Notes: generated by a model not told the origin, from the sequence alone. A stretch of DNA of 7,856 bases from Candidatus Acidiferrales bacterium (GCA_030044295.1 JASHWB010000365.1:1-7856); one strand, 5' to 3'. Positions 1 through 6,803 are shown, numbered from the stretch's first letter. Numbers and translations: made by a program.

Positions 1-1658
1 CTGCGCGGCGCCGAAGCCATCACGTTTCCAGCCGCGAACGACATGGCCATCAAATCATTGACCAGCAGATATGGCATGAATCCCGCGCCGTAATATCCCT
101 GGAACCAGGCCGGCGGCTGCATCGCGATTCCCTGAAATTGCTGCACCCAGCCTTTTTCCACATGCAGCGCCATCGCGTACGGCAGATATTTCTCGAATAG
201 CTCCGGCGTCTTTTCCAGCCGCTCGATGCGGTCCTTCTCCACGCGTCCCAGAAACTGCTCGAAGCCCAGCACCTTCGCATACGTGCGCGCGCCCGTCAGC
301 GTCCGCGACGGCATGAACCACCCAATGCCACAAATAATCGCCGCCGTCACGATTCCCGCCACGATCCACGTGAACGACGCAACTCCTGTTGCACCCTGAA
401 ACCACCCTGAACCGGCCGCCAGCAAAAGTCCAAGCAGCAATCCCGCACCGATGTATCCCTGCCGCACCACGTCCGGACGATGCAAGTAATATCCGTCCGT
501 CATCAGCGCGTCGAAAATCTCGTCCTTGATTCCGGAAACGTGCGTATAAAAGTGGTTTTGCAAATCCGCAAGAGGCACGTCCGACGCGCCCGTCTCGAAA
601 ATCGCGGCGAGCATCTCTTGTTCGTGCGGTCGCGCCCCGGCCCACTCGTTCTGCGCTTTCTTCAAATGGAAGATGTAGTCGTGGTGGCGCCCCAGGCCCA
701 TCACGCCGCCGCTCTGCTTCTGCTCGATGGTCATGTAGCCCTGCACCGCCAGATCGACGAGCGTCGCCGTAATGTCGCGCATACCCGCTTCGTCGTCCAC
801 CAGCGTCCCACACTCGGCGGGTGAAAGCTTGTCTGGTGGATCGTATTGCACCGTGATTGCGTCGCGTTCCGGATCGCGTCCGCGCGTCCACCACAACCAC
901 AACATCACAAAAAATACGATGATCGGAATCGCAAACGGCCAGTTGCTGCGCAGAAAGAGCCAAGCTTTCTGTCCCGCGCTCGGTGGATGGACGAATCCTT
1001 TGTCCCATCCCACCACCGCCGTCAGCCCGGCGCGAAATCCAAGCGGCACGGTCGCCTCAATATCCGCCGTGTTGCTCTGAACGTTCACCCGTGCCTGCTG
1101 CTCGATCGAGCCATACGCGCCCGTGTACGCCGTCGCGCGCACTCCCGTCGTCCCGTCAGGCAGCACCATCTGTGCCGACGCTTCGTTGATCGGCGCGTCC
1201 CACTGGTCGCCGGTCACATTCCAATACAATTCGTCGTGATCGCTGAAAAAGCGCACCGCGTCAAGCACGCGATACCGCAGCACAACCGTTCGCGTGGAAT
1301 CATCTGCGTTAGGAACGTAAATCTTGAAGCGCAGGTAGCGGCCCTGCCGGCTGGTTTCATACTTCAGCGGCTGACCGTTATCGTCCGTCACCGAAAGCGG
1401 TTGCAGGAACAGCGTGTAGTTCAGCCCCGAAGGAGCCGTATATTCGACTGGAATCGTGCGATAGATGCCGTGCCATGGCCCGCCGATGAACTGCGCCTCG
1501 ATCGTTTCCGCCACATCGATCGAAGCATTCGGCGCGATCGTTACGTGTTCATCGAAATGCTGGATAACCAGTTCGCGCGCTGCCGCCGGAAGCGTTCCAC
1601 CCAACAGCGCGATGAGCAGGAAAACCGATGCCGCCAGCCAATGCCGCGAGCGCCGCAT
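1..1658 (-). CDS. DUF2207 family membrane protein (3' end outside the window)
   Basis: The frame is open from an ATG at 1658 to the left edge, giving 552 codons with no stop. Residues 1-27 form a signal peptide (RRSRHW, then a Leu/Val/Ala core, then AAA). Residues 28-235 are an extracytoplasmic, beta-rich DUF2207 region. A membrane span lies at about 240-257, followed by a cytoplasmic part (about 258-400) and two spans at about 401-418 and 427-449. The C-terminal part has the arrangement typical of the family: GFEQFLGRVEKDRIERL (465-481), then PELFEKYLPYAMAL. Family members often end in a Gly/Ser-rich tail, which would lie beyond the window. The gene follows lemA after 11 nt with only a weak ribosome site, so translational coupling is likely. 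LemA and DUF2207 genes are frequent neighbours; the biochemical role of DUF2207 is unknown, so an envelope function is inference. Longer open frames on both strands here are shadows of this gene. Confidence 0.93.
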   Translation of the reverse strand, partial: MRRSRHWLAASVFLLIALLGGTLPAAARELVIQHFDEHVTIAPNASIDVAETIEAQFIGGPWHGIYRTIPVEYTAPSGLNYTLFLQPLSVTDDNGQPLKYETSRQGRYLRFKIYVPNADDSTRTVVLRYRVLDAVRFFSDHDELYWNVTGDQWDAPINEASAQMVLPDGTTGVRATAYTGAYGSIEQQARVNVQSNTADIEATVPLGFRAGLTAVVGWDKGFVHPPSAGQKAWLFLRSNWPFAIPIIVFFVMLWLWWTRGRDPERDAITVQYDPPDKLSPAECGTLVDDEAGMRDITATLVDLAVQGYMTIEQKQSGGVMGLGRHHDYIFHLKKAQNEWAGARPHEQEMLAAIFETGASDVPLADLQNHFYTHVSGIKDEIFDALMTDGYYLHRPDVVRQGYIGAGLLLGLLLAAGSGWFQGATGVASFTWIVAGIVTAAIICGIGWFMPSRTLTGARTYAKVLGFEQFLGRVEKDRIERLEKTPELFEKYLPYAMALHVEKGWVQQFQGIAMQPPAWFQGYYGAGFMPYLLVNDLMAMSFAAGNVMASAPR

Positions 1659-1669
1659 GCCGGGCCCGC

Positions 1670-2245
1670 TTACTGCGCCGCCCCAAACTGTACCTTGGGA
1701 ACTTCGCGTTCGGCAGGAGCGCTAATCTCGAAAAACTCGCGTGACTTGAAGTTGAACATGCCTGCGATGATATTGGCCGGAAATTGCGCAATCTTAGTAT
1801 TGAAGTCCCTCACCACCGCGTTGTAGTAGCGCCGCGCGTTTTGAATCGTATCCTCAATCTGATTCAGCGTCTGCTGCAGTTGATTGAAGCTCTCCACCGC
1901 GCGCAATTGCGGATACGCCTCCGCCAGCGCGAACAACTGCCTCAGCGCGCCGGTCAGCATGTTTTCCGCGCCCGCTTTCGCCGCCGGACCTTGCGCCGCC
2001 ATGGCTTGATTTCGCGCTTGCACCACGCCCTCGAGCGTCGTCTTCTCGTGTGCCGCATAACCCTTCACGGTTTCCACCAGGTTCGGAATCAGGTCGTAGC
2101 GCCGCTTCAGTTGCACGTCGATATCGGACCACGCGTTGTCGCACTGCACGCGCAGACTCACCAACCCGTTGTACGTGACGATCACAAACACGATCACGAG
2201 CGCGACAACTACCACCACGATCAATCCTATGGATAGACCTGACAA
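1670..2245 (-). CDS. lemA: LemA family protein
   Basis: This is a typical LemA protein of about 191 residues. It has a short N-terminal hydrophobic anchor (a long run of Ile and Val), then the family core: YNGLVSLR, then DNAWSDIDVQLKRRYDLIPN and LVETVKGYA. Long amphipathic helices follow, with NQAMAAQG, AVESFNQLQQTLNQIED and RRYYNAVVRDFN, and the tail contains FPANIIAGMFNFKSREFF. LemA proteins are membrane-anchored helical bundles with the bulk outside the cytoplasm; their function is unclear. There is no ATG at the N-terminus. I chose TTG at 2245 because GGGAGG (2250-2255) lies 4 nt upstream. A TTG four codons further up (2257) is also in frame but has no ribosome site and overlaps that GGGAGG. 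It is the first gene of an operon with the DUF2207 gene, which starts 11 nt after its TAA stop. A promoter candidate lies at 2297-2325. Confidence 0.96.
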   Translation of the reverse strand: MSGLSIGLIVVVVVALVIVFVIVTYNGLVSLRVQCDNAWSDIDVQLKRRYDLIPNLVETVKGYAAHEKTTLEGVVQARNQAMAAQGPAAKAGAENMLTGALRQLFALAEAYPQLRAVESFNQLQQTLNQIEDTIQNARRYYNAVVRDFNTKIAQFPANIIAGMFNFKSREFFEISAPAEREVPKVQFGAAQ

Positions 2246-2249
2246 GTCG

Positions 2250-2255
2250 CCTCCC
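2250..2255 (-). promoter_or_regulatory. Shine-Dalgarno deciding the lemA start
   Basis: The minus strand reads GGGAGG, then CGAC, then TTG. The 4-nt spacing is short but workable, and this is the only strong ribosome site near the lemA N-terminus. It favours TTG 2245 over TTG 2257. Confidence 0.6.
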
Positions 2256-2296
2256 AATCTGGCTTCGGACGAGCCATCTCGCGGGATTTGCTCCCT

Positions 2297-2325
2297 AGCA
2301 TACGGATCGCTCCTACGGCTGTAAA
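2297..2325 (-). promoter_or_regulatory. Predicted sigma-70-type promoter of lemA-DUF2207
   Basis: On the minus strand TTTACA (2320-2325, five of six matches to TTGACA) is separated by exactly 17 nt from TATGCT (2297-2302, four of six matches to TATAAT). Transcription would begin near 2290, leaving a leader of about 45 nt to the TTG at 2245. Seen by eye only; not confirmed experimentally. Confidence 0.5.
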
Positions 2326-2384
2326 GTCCGTCTTCGCACGGGTCCGAAAGACCAAGTCGCTTTTCTCGCTAAGCTCTCGCTCTG

Positions 2385-2390
2385 TAGAAT
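2385..2390 (+). promoter_or_regulatory. -10 element TAGAAT just before the zinc-ribbon gene (leaderless)
   Basis: TAGAAT (five of six matches to TATAAT) ends 7 nt before the ATG at 2398. A start site 7 nt past the -10 would fall on or next to the start codon, giving a leaderless mRNA. No Shine-Dalgarno is present, and no good -35 is seen near 2362-2367. The local sequence, TAGAATCG then a short T-rich stretch then GTG, closely matches that at 2890-2904. Confidence 0.45.
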
Positions 2391-2397
2391 CGTTGTG

Positions 2398-2649
2398 ATG
2401 ATCTCTGTCACCAACATGTGCCCCGCGTGCGGCCGCGAGCTCCACCAAAAGAGCCGTCCGTTGCTTGCAATCGTCGGAGCCGTCTTTCTTATCGGTGCGA
2501 TTCCTCTGCTATTTCTTCATTACGTATGGACGCTCGGACTTATTACGGCCGCCGTCGGCCTTTATCTGCTGTTTTGGAGTGCCTTCGGCAAGGGAAAGTG
2601 GTGCCGTCGCTGCAAAAAGTTCCCAGTCTCCAAGTCTTTCGTCGGCTGA
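2398..2649 (+). CDS. Small zinc-ribbon membrane protein, uncharacterised
   Basis: This 83-residue protein has a CPACG knuckle at residues 8-12, two hydrophobic helices (about 21-41 and 44-62) joined by a short HYVW turn, and a second knuckle CRRC at 69-72 near the C-terminus. The two Cys pairs would sit on the same side of the membrane and could form one zinc ribbon from both ends of a helical hairpin. Such CxxC...CxxC small membrane proteins are common and mostly uncharacterised, so no specific function is claimed. ATG 2398 is chosen; GTG 2395 and ATG 2416 are in-frame alternatives. No ribosome site is seen, and a TAGAAT box directly upstream suggests a leaderless transcript. The gene diverges from lemA. 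The opposite-strand open frame across this region lacks any recognisable protein features. Confidence 0.62.
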   Translation: MISVTNMCPACGRELHQKSRPLLAIVGAVFLIGAIPLLFLHYVWTLGLITAAVGLYLLFWSAFGKGKWCRRCKKFPVSKSFVG

Positions 2650-2658
2650 TAAATCAGC
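2645..2658 (+). terminator. Small hairpin across the stop of the zinc-ribbon gene
   Basis: GCTGA and TCAGC (2645-2649, 2654-2658) form a 5-bp stem with a TAAA loop, and the TGA stop is part of the stem. No T-run follows, so this is at best a weak or Rho-assisted end signal. Confidence 0.25.
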
Positions 2659-2704
2659 ATCCACGCCGATGCCTTCCCCGATCCCAGCCTTTTTGTCCTG
2701 AGCC

Positions 2705-2765
2705 GGGTGCCCGAGGTATCGATTTTGAAGTTGAGGGTGCCCCATGCTCGCCGTTCGAGCGTGGG
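2705..2765 (+). repeat. Intergenic palindromic repeat element
   Basis: GGGTGCCC occurs twice exactly 30 bp apart (2705-2712 and 2735-2742). The second copy leads into a 10-bp stem, CCCATGCTCG (2741-2750) and CGAGCGTGGG (2756-2765), with one G-T pair and a CCGTT loop, followed by ACTTTT. From memory, elements with GTGCCCCA...TGGGACTTT around a variable stem are dispersed between genes in Acidobacteriota; that family link is recall, while the stem and the duplicated GGGTGCCC are directly visible. The rest of 2650-2889 shows no gene. Confidence 0.5.
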
Positions 2766-2889
2766 ACTTTTGCGCTTCGTGAAGTTTCGCCCGGCTATTT
2801 CGACGAACTGTCCCCGCGCGCTCGAAACTCGCAGACCCCGCTCGGCCCTTCCCGGTCGCGCATTTTTCGGCCCACCCTGGCCTCGATGC

Positions 2890-2895
2890 TAGAAT
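2890..2895 (+). promoter_or_regulatory. -10 element TAGAAT just before the ABC ATPase gene (leaderless)
   Basis: TAGAAT ends 6 nt before GTG 2902, so the expected start site coincides with the start codon. There is no Shine-Dalgarno for GTG 2902 or for the in-frame ATG at 2914. No clear -35 hexamer is visible near 2867-2872. The arrangement duplicates that at 2385-2397. Confidence 0.5.
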
Positions 2896-2901
2896 CGCTT
2901 T

Positions 2902-3939
2902 GTGGACCATCCTATGAATGGCGAGCCGCTAATCTACGTCCACGATCTCTGCAAGCATTTCCGCACCTTCCGGCGCCGCGAAGGCTTGTGGGGCTCGATC
3001 CAGAATCTTTTCATCCGCGACTATAAGACCGTCGCCGCCGTCGATCGCGTCGGCTTCTCCATCGAACGCGGCGAGTCCGTCGGCTACATCGGCCCGAATG
3101 GCGCGGGAAAATCCACCACCATCAAAATGCTCACCGGCATCCTGGTCCCCACCAGTGGCGACATTCGCATCAACGGCTTCGTCCCACATCGCCAGCGCCG
3201 CGAGTACGTGAAAACAATCGGTGTCGTGTTCGGCCAGCGCACGCAGCTCTGGTGGGACATCGCCGTCGTCGAATCCTTTAAGCTCCTTCGCCGCATCTAC
3301 GACGTCTCGCAGCGCGATTTCGACGCCCGCATGGAGCGCTTCAACGAAGTTCTCAACATCCGCGATTACCTCTACACGCCCGTCCGCAAGCTCTCGCTCG
3401 GCGAACGCATGCGCTGCGATCTCGCCGCCGCGCTGCTGCACAATCCGCCGCTGCTCTTCCTCGACGAGCCCACCATCGGCCTCGATGTCGTAGCCAAAGA
3501 CCGCATCCGCCGCTTCCTCCACGCCGTCAATCGCGATTTCCGCACCACCGTCCTGCTCACCACCCACGATCTCGACGATATCGAAGAGCTTTGCCGCCGC
3601 ATCATGATCATCGACCACGGCCGCGTCCTCTACGATGGTCCCCTCGATCGCCTCAAGGAACAGTTGCTCCGCACCAAGCAGGTGAAGTTCGCTCTGAAGG
3701 ACATTGCCCACGCCGCGCAAATCGCCGGGTTCGATCGCGACGGACTCGAACTCGAACGCGTCGATGAAATGACCTTCCGCATTCGTTTCGACCGCCACCG
3801 CGTTGCCACTTCTGACCTGATCCGCCAGATCCTCTCCGCCGTCGATGTCCGCGACCTGCTCATCGAAGACGAGCCCATCGAGGAAATCATTAAACGCATC
3901 TACGCCGGCGAAGCCTCCCTCGAACTCTCCGCGAGGTAG
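2902..3939 (+). CDS. ABC-2 type exporter ATP-binding protein (COG4586-like)
   Basis: This 345-residue ABC ATPase is complete. Walker A GPNGAGKST is at 64-72, the Q-loop Q112 lies in FGQRTQLWWD (110-119), the signature LSLGE is at 164-168 and precedes RMRCDLAAALL, Walker B LLFLDEP is at 184-190, the D-loop GLD at 193-195 and the H-loop H222 in TTHD. All residues needed for ATP hydrolysis are present. The FGQR.QLWWD segment and the C-terminal extension (about 255-345) fit the uncharacterised ABC-2 export ATPases of COG4586, which normally pair with two six-helix permeases encoded next door. Here no permease follows; the next gene is convergent. A candidate permease begins at 7776. Start: GTG 2902 is chosen because of the TAGAAT box 6 nt upstream; ATG 2914 is an alternative. 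The substrate cannot be told from the sequence. Confidence 0.96.
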   Translation: MDHPMNGEPLIYVHDLCKHFRTFRRREGLWGSIQNLFIRDYKTVAAVDRVGFSIERGESVGYIGPNGAGKSTTIKMLTGILVPTSGDIRINGFVPHRQRREYVKTIGVVFGQRTQLWWDIAVVESFKLLRRIYDVSQRDFDARMERFNEVLNIRDYLYTPVRKLSLGERMRCDLAAALLHNPPLLFLDEPTIGLDVVAKDRIRRFLHAVNRDFRTTVLLTTHDLDDIEELCRRIMIIDHGRVLYDGPLDRLKEQLLRTKQVKFALKDIAHAAQIAGFDRDGLELERVDEMTFRIRFDRHRVATSDLIRQILSAVDVRDLLIEDEPIEEIIKRIYAGEASLELSAR

Positions 3940-3959
3940 CGCAACGCAGCCTGGCAGCC

Positions 3960-3998
3960 GTCGTTCTGAGGGGCGATTCCTGCCCCGAAGAATCCCCC
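3960..3998 (+). repeat. Dispersed intergenic repeat with hairpin
   Basis: The stretch reads TTCTGAG, then a GGGGC/GCCCC hairpin (3970-3974 and 3982-3986, 7-nt loop), then CGAAGAATCCC. From memory this pattern (TTCTGAG...CGAAGAATCCC around a variable middle) is a frequent dispersed repeat in acidobacterial genomes. Here it lies 20 bp after the ABC ATPase stop, where its hairpin might also serve as an end signal, although no T-run follows. Nothing else is seen between 3940 and 4125. Confidence 0.45.
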
Positions 3999-4121
3999 AT
4001 CTGCCGACGTGGGCGCCCGCGATTGCGGATGCAAGAGCTTGCGCCCATCGTGAATTCCGGCTCCGGTTTTGTAGTCGCAGGCGGTATATCTATGGGCGGG
4101 TTGCTCGGAAGCCGATGCGGC

Positions 4122-4138
4122 TGGGCTAACTCAGCCCA
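4122..4138 (-). terminator. Hairpin overlapping the stop codon of the TPR regulator
   Basis: TGGGCT and AGCCCA form a perfect 6-bp stem with a 5-nt loop, and the TAG stop of the regulator spans the loop-stem junction. As the genes converge here it could limit transcription from either side. It lacks a downstream T-run on both strands, so intrinsic termination is uncertain. Confidence 0.35.
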
Positions 4139-5928
4139 ACGCGCCGCACCAAATCGGAAAAGCGAGAGTCGTTGCGAATCGGATCGAAATAAGGATGCAC
4201 CTTCACGAACTGCAGCATGTTCGACCGCTCTTGATAGGCCTTTTCGAGCCATTGAAACGCCCGCTCGTTATCGCCAATTCCTAGATACGCGTTCACCATC
4301 GCACCTGCCGGCACATACCCCTTTCGGCGGCGGGATTCCAGCTCCGCGATCAACCGCATCGCATCGTCGCGCCGGCCGGCGTGTGCGTACGCCCGCGCGA
4401 GTACGCCTAGCGCTCCCGGACTGCGATGAGAAAGCGCAGCGGCTTTTTCCAACACGGGAATTGCTTGATCCGGGTGCTCGTCAGCAATCAGCACGAACCC
4501 CATGTCCATCAGCGTGCCGAAATCGTCCGGCCGATCCACCAGCGCCGAACGCAGTTCGCGGACGCCTTGCTTGTAATGACGCGTCTGAAACAGAGTCCAT
4601 CCCAAATCTTCAAACGATACGGCAAGCGGGTCGAGTTCTCGCCCGCGCTCAGCCGCCGCCATCGCCTCATCCGCACGCCCATGGCATGCCAGCCACAGTC
4701 CAAGCCCTTCATACGCTGCGGCACTGTTTGGATTCAGCTCCAAAGCGCGCTTGTACTCGGCTTCCGCGTCCGTCCACTGCCACTCTTCGCGCAGCACATC
4801 CGCGAGCTGCACGTGAGCCTCGGCAAGATTCGGATCTAGTTGCAGCGCCTTGTTCGCAGCCCTTAGCACTTTCGGCCGCGTCTCATCGGCAACTCCGCCT
4901 ATGAACACCGTTCCGAGATTGCTGTACGCGTCCGCTAAACCGACGTACGCAGGCGCAAAGGTGCTGTCCTTATCGATCGCCTGCTGGAAATACGCAATGC
5001 TATTCATGATTTCCGCTTGGCTGTGGCTCTGGCTCAGCGCGAATTCGCCCCTGGAGTAGCTCTCGTAAACATCCGGTGCCACTGGACGCGATGCCGCCAG
5101 CCGCTCCTGTTCCGCCCCTGTAACGGTAACCTCCACCTTCGCCGCGATCGTCTGCGCCAGCTCGCTCTCAAGGCTGAATACGTCGCTCAGCTGCCGATCG
5201 TATGTCTCCGACCAGAAATGCTCGTCCGTTGACGCGCGAATCAGCTGTGCGGTCACGCGGATGCGATTGCCCTCCCGCATCACCGAACCTTCCACGATCG
5301 CATCCACGCCCAGCGTGTTCGCAATCTGCGGAACAGTCATTTGCGGGTTCTTGAAGCGCATCACCGACGTGCGCGAAATCACCTTCAGATCGTGTATTCC
5401 GGCAAGGCGCCCGATCAGCGCATCCGTCAACCCGTCAGCCAAATATTCCTGCCCCGGATCGCCGGTCATGTTTTTCAGGGGCAGCACGGCCAAAGACCGG
5501 ATCTTCGATGGCGCGGCCACAATCGCTCTGTGGGACCGCAACGCGACGCCGTATGTAATCGCAACCATTACGGCCAAAACACCTGCGGTAACGGCTATCC
5601 ACCCCCGCCGCACCATGAAGACGGGTTGTGGAGTTAAGTCAGTTGTGCCGGTAGCCTTATCTGTCTTTCCATTCCCCGCGCCCGAGCCGTTATCCTCATC
5701 CGGACGCGGTCTGCGGCCTTGGCGCCAGGCGTCCAGCTCCGACGGCAGCGCATAAACCGATCCCCGCTTGTCGTGCAGATGTCGGTGGACAGGCATCCCT
5801 TCCCGCTTTTCCCAGCGCTGCACGGTGGTCACGTCGCGGCCGAGATACGCCGCGATCTCTTTCCACGAATCCAGCCGCGATTCGGGCTCTTGGTCCTTGA
5901 CCTGTGTACCAGGAGTGAGTTCATCCAT
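4126..5928 (-). CDS. Membrane-anchored HTH, TolB-N-like, TPR regulator
   Basis: This is a 600-residue protein. Residues 18-71 form a DNA-binding helix-turn-helix (DSWKEIAAYLGRDVTTVQRW, then EKREGMPVHRH, then an Asp/Trp-rich end). A charged, Gly-rich linker runs to 108, and one membrane span covers about 109-129. Residues 143-270 resemble the TolB N-terminal/COG5616 domain (SLAVLPLKNMTG, DGLTDALIGRL, GVDAIVEGSV, RVTAQLI). TPR-like helical repeats cover about 305-565, with NPNSAAAYEGLGLWL and DPNLAEAHVQLADVL as clear units. The tail (HPYFDPIRNDSRFSDLVRRVGL) is the ending usual for these proteins. The layout predicts a CadC/ToxR-like one-component regulator: cytoplasmic DNA binding with an extracytoplasmic sensor. 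Targets and ligand are unknown. ATG 5928 has GGGAG 6 nt upstream. The gene converges on the ABC ATPase and diverges from the secreted-protein gene. Long plus-strand frames here are shadows. Confidence 0.96.
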   Translation of the reverse strand: MDELTPGTQVKDQEPESRLDSWKEIAAYLGRDVTTVQRWEKREGMPVHRHLHDKRGSVYALPSELDAWRQGRRPRPDEDNGSGAGNGKTDKATGTTDLTPQPVFMVRRGWIAVTAGVLAVMVAITYGVALRSHRAIVAAPSKIRSLAVLPLKNMTGDPGQEYLADGLTDALIGRLAGIHDLKVISRTSVMRFKNPQMTVPQIANTLGVDAIVEGSVMREGNRIRVTAQLIRASTDEHFWSETYDRQLSDVFSLESELAQTIAAKVEVTVTGAEQERLAASRPVAPDVYESYSRGEFALSQSHSQAEIMNSIAYFQQAIDKDSTFAPAYVGLADAYSNLGTVFIGGVADETRPKVLRAANKALQLDPNLAEAHVQLADVLREEWQWTDAEAEYKRALELNPNSAAAYEGLGLWLACHGRADEAMAAAERGRELDPLAVSFEDLGWTLFQTRHYKQGVRELRSALVDRPDDFGTLMDMGFVLIADEHPDQAIPVLEKAAALSHRSPGALGVLARAYAHAGRRDDAMRLIAELESRRRKGYVPAGAMVNAYLGIGDNERAFQWLEKAYQERSNMLQFVKVHPYFDPIRNDSRFSDLVRRVGLS

Positions 5929-5934
5929 CGGATT

Positions 5935-5939
5935 CTCCC
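5935..5939 (-). promoter_or_regulatory. Ribosome binding site of the TPR regulator
   Basis: GGGAG lies 6 nt before ATG 5928 and supports this start. Confidence 0.6.
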
Positions 5940-5973
5940 GGGCCTCGTGGAGATTGGCTGATAAGGTAACCCG

Positions 5974-6002
5974 ATTCTAACCCCGCACTGGGCTGGCTGC
6001 AA
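5974..6002 (-). promoter_or_regulatory. Predicted promoter of the TPR regulator
   Basis: On the minus strand TAGAAT (5974-5979) is preceded after 17 nt by TTGCAG (5997-6002), a partial match to TTGACA. Start near 5967 would leave a leader of about 39 nt containing the GGGAG site. The -10 hexamer is identical to those before the zinc-ribbon and ABC genes, but here the leader is conventional. The remaining spacer up to 6170 shows only a small ACGGC/GCCGT hairpin (6016-6031). Confidence 0.45.
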
Positions 6003-6179
6003 AAGGCGGTATTTGACGGCAAACGAGCCGTTCCGCGCATTGCTGTTTGATCCATGGAGGCAAGCCAGCCGAATCTGCGCAAGCGAGTAGGCGGCCAGCT
6101 GCCGGACCGAAATCTGTTCTTGCCAGATCGTACGGTTCGCTCCGGCGGGCGCAGGCGCAGGCCGCGATCCTAAAATTCT

Positions 6180-6185
6180 GGAGGG
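6180..6185 (+). promoter_or_regulatory. Ribosome binding site of the secreted-protein gene
   Basis: GGAGGG lies 6 nt before ATG 6192, an optimal arrangement. A TAAAAT sequence at 6171-6176 looks like a -10 element, but it would start transcription inside this site, so the real promoter is probably further upstream and was not identified. Confidence 0.65.
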
Positions 6186-6191
6186 TCTCTC

Positions 6192-6803
6192 ATGAAAGGC
6201 AAATCTGTCTGGTTCGGAATCTGCTTGGTTGTGGTGTGTTCGATCGCAGCATGGGGCGTATCGGCGCAGGGTCAATTTCGCGCCGATACGCCCGGATCAA
6301 TCCCCTACCACGGTGTAATCAACGACTTCCCCGTCTCCACAAATCCCTCAGCCGGTCCCTGGGAGCTTCGTGGCCCTTGGTCCATTGATCTGCACCCACG
6401 CACCGGGACGGCCGATTTCTCGGCGGCTCTAACCATGGAGCTGTCCGACTTGGGGGCTGGCTCCGGAACTACTTCGGACGCCCGGCGCCAGCATACCCAC
6501 CACATCATCATGAACGCTGCCACACTCATCCTCAACCCGCCCCAGAGCGACTGTCCAACGGGCATCACCCCATACCCTACCTATACCTGGCTTTTCGAAG
6601 TCAAAGGAATGGCCACTGTCACGGGAAATGGAGGATCTCCCTTCGGAGCGCCAGTGCCGCTTCAGGTCTGCCTTGGCGGCGGCCCGGACCTTGAGGTTTC
6701 TAACATCACTTTGACGTTCACGAACCTTTCCACCGGCCCGTCGCTCGCAACCTATCATTTCGGCGCGCAGGCGATTCATGGCGTGGTGCGGCCTTCGCAT
6801 TAA
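6192..6803 (+). CDS. Secreted protein of unknown function
   Basis: This 203-residue protein has a clear signal peptide: MKGK, a hydrophobic core (about 6-20), and likely cleavage after VSA at 25. The mature part is rich in Thr, Ser, Pro and Gly with short alternating hydrophobic stretches, suggesting a beta-sandwich fold. Notable points are an HTHH cluster at 101-104, preceded by DARRQ and followed by IIMNAATLIL, and two Cys (121 in SDCPTG, 160 in LQVCLG) that could form a disulfide after export. I do not recognise the family. The two N-terminal Cys (11, 16) lie inside the signal core and do not form a lipobox. Start ATG 6192 is supported by GGAGGG with a 6-nt spacer. The gene stands alone: it diverges from the TPR regulator and is followed by a long gene-poor stretch. 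Control by the neighbouring membrane regulator is possible but unproven. Confidence 0.85.
   Translation: MKGKSVWFGICLVVVCSIAAWGVSAQGQFRADTPGSIPYHGVINDFPVSTNPSAGPWELRGPWSIDLHPRTGTADFSAALTMELSDLGAGSGTTSDARRQHTHHIIMNAATLILNPPQSDCPTGITPYPTYTWLFEVKGMATVTGNGGSPFGAPVPLQVCLGGGPDLEVSNITLTFTNLSTGPSLATYHFGAQAIHGVVRPSH

Noticed and set aside
55..1008. 317-codon minus-strand open frame
   Set aside because: It is an out-of-phase shadow of the DUF2207 gene. Its product is rich in Arg and Gly with no recognisable domain, while the other minus frame gives signal peptide, membrane spans and family motifs.
846..1826. 326-codon plus-strand open frame
   Set aside because: Antisense to the DUF2207 gene and the end of lemA. 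The His/Arg/Pro-rich product has no features; long antisense frames are expected in GC-rich coding DNA.
2929..3798. 289-codon minus-strand open frame opposite the ABC ATPase
   Set aside because: The product is a monotonous Ala/Asp/Glu/Val sequence created by reading conserved ABC codons backwards, and all ABC motifs are intact on the plus strand.
4023..4904. 293-codon plus-strand open frame opposite the TPR regulator
   Set aside because: Arg/Pro/Ala-rich composition without domains, lying across a well-supported minus-strand gene.
6171..6176. TAAAAT as the -10 element of the secreted-protein gene
   Set aside because: Transcription would start within the GGAGGG ribosome site and destroy the leader, so it is unlikely to be the working promoter.
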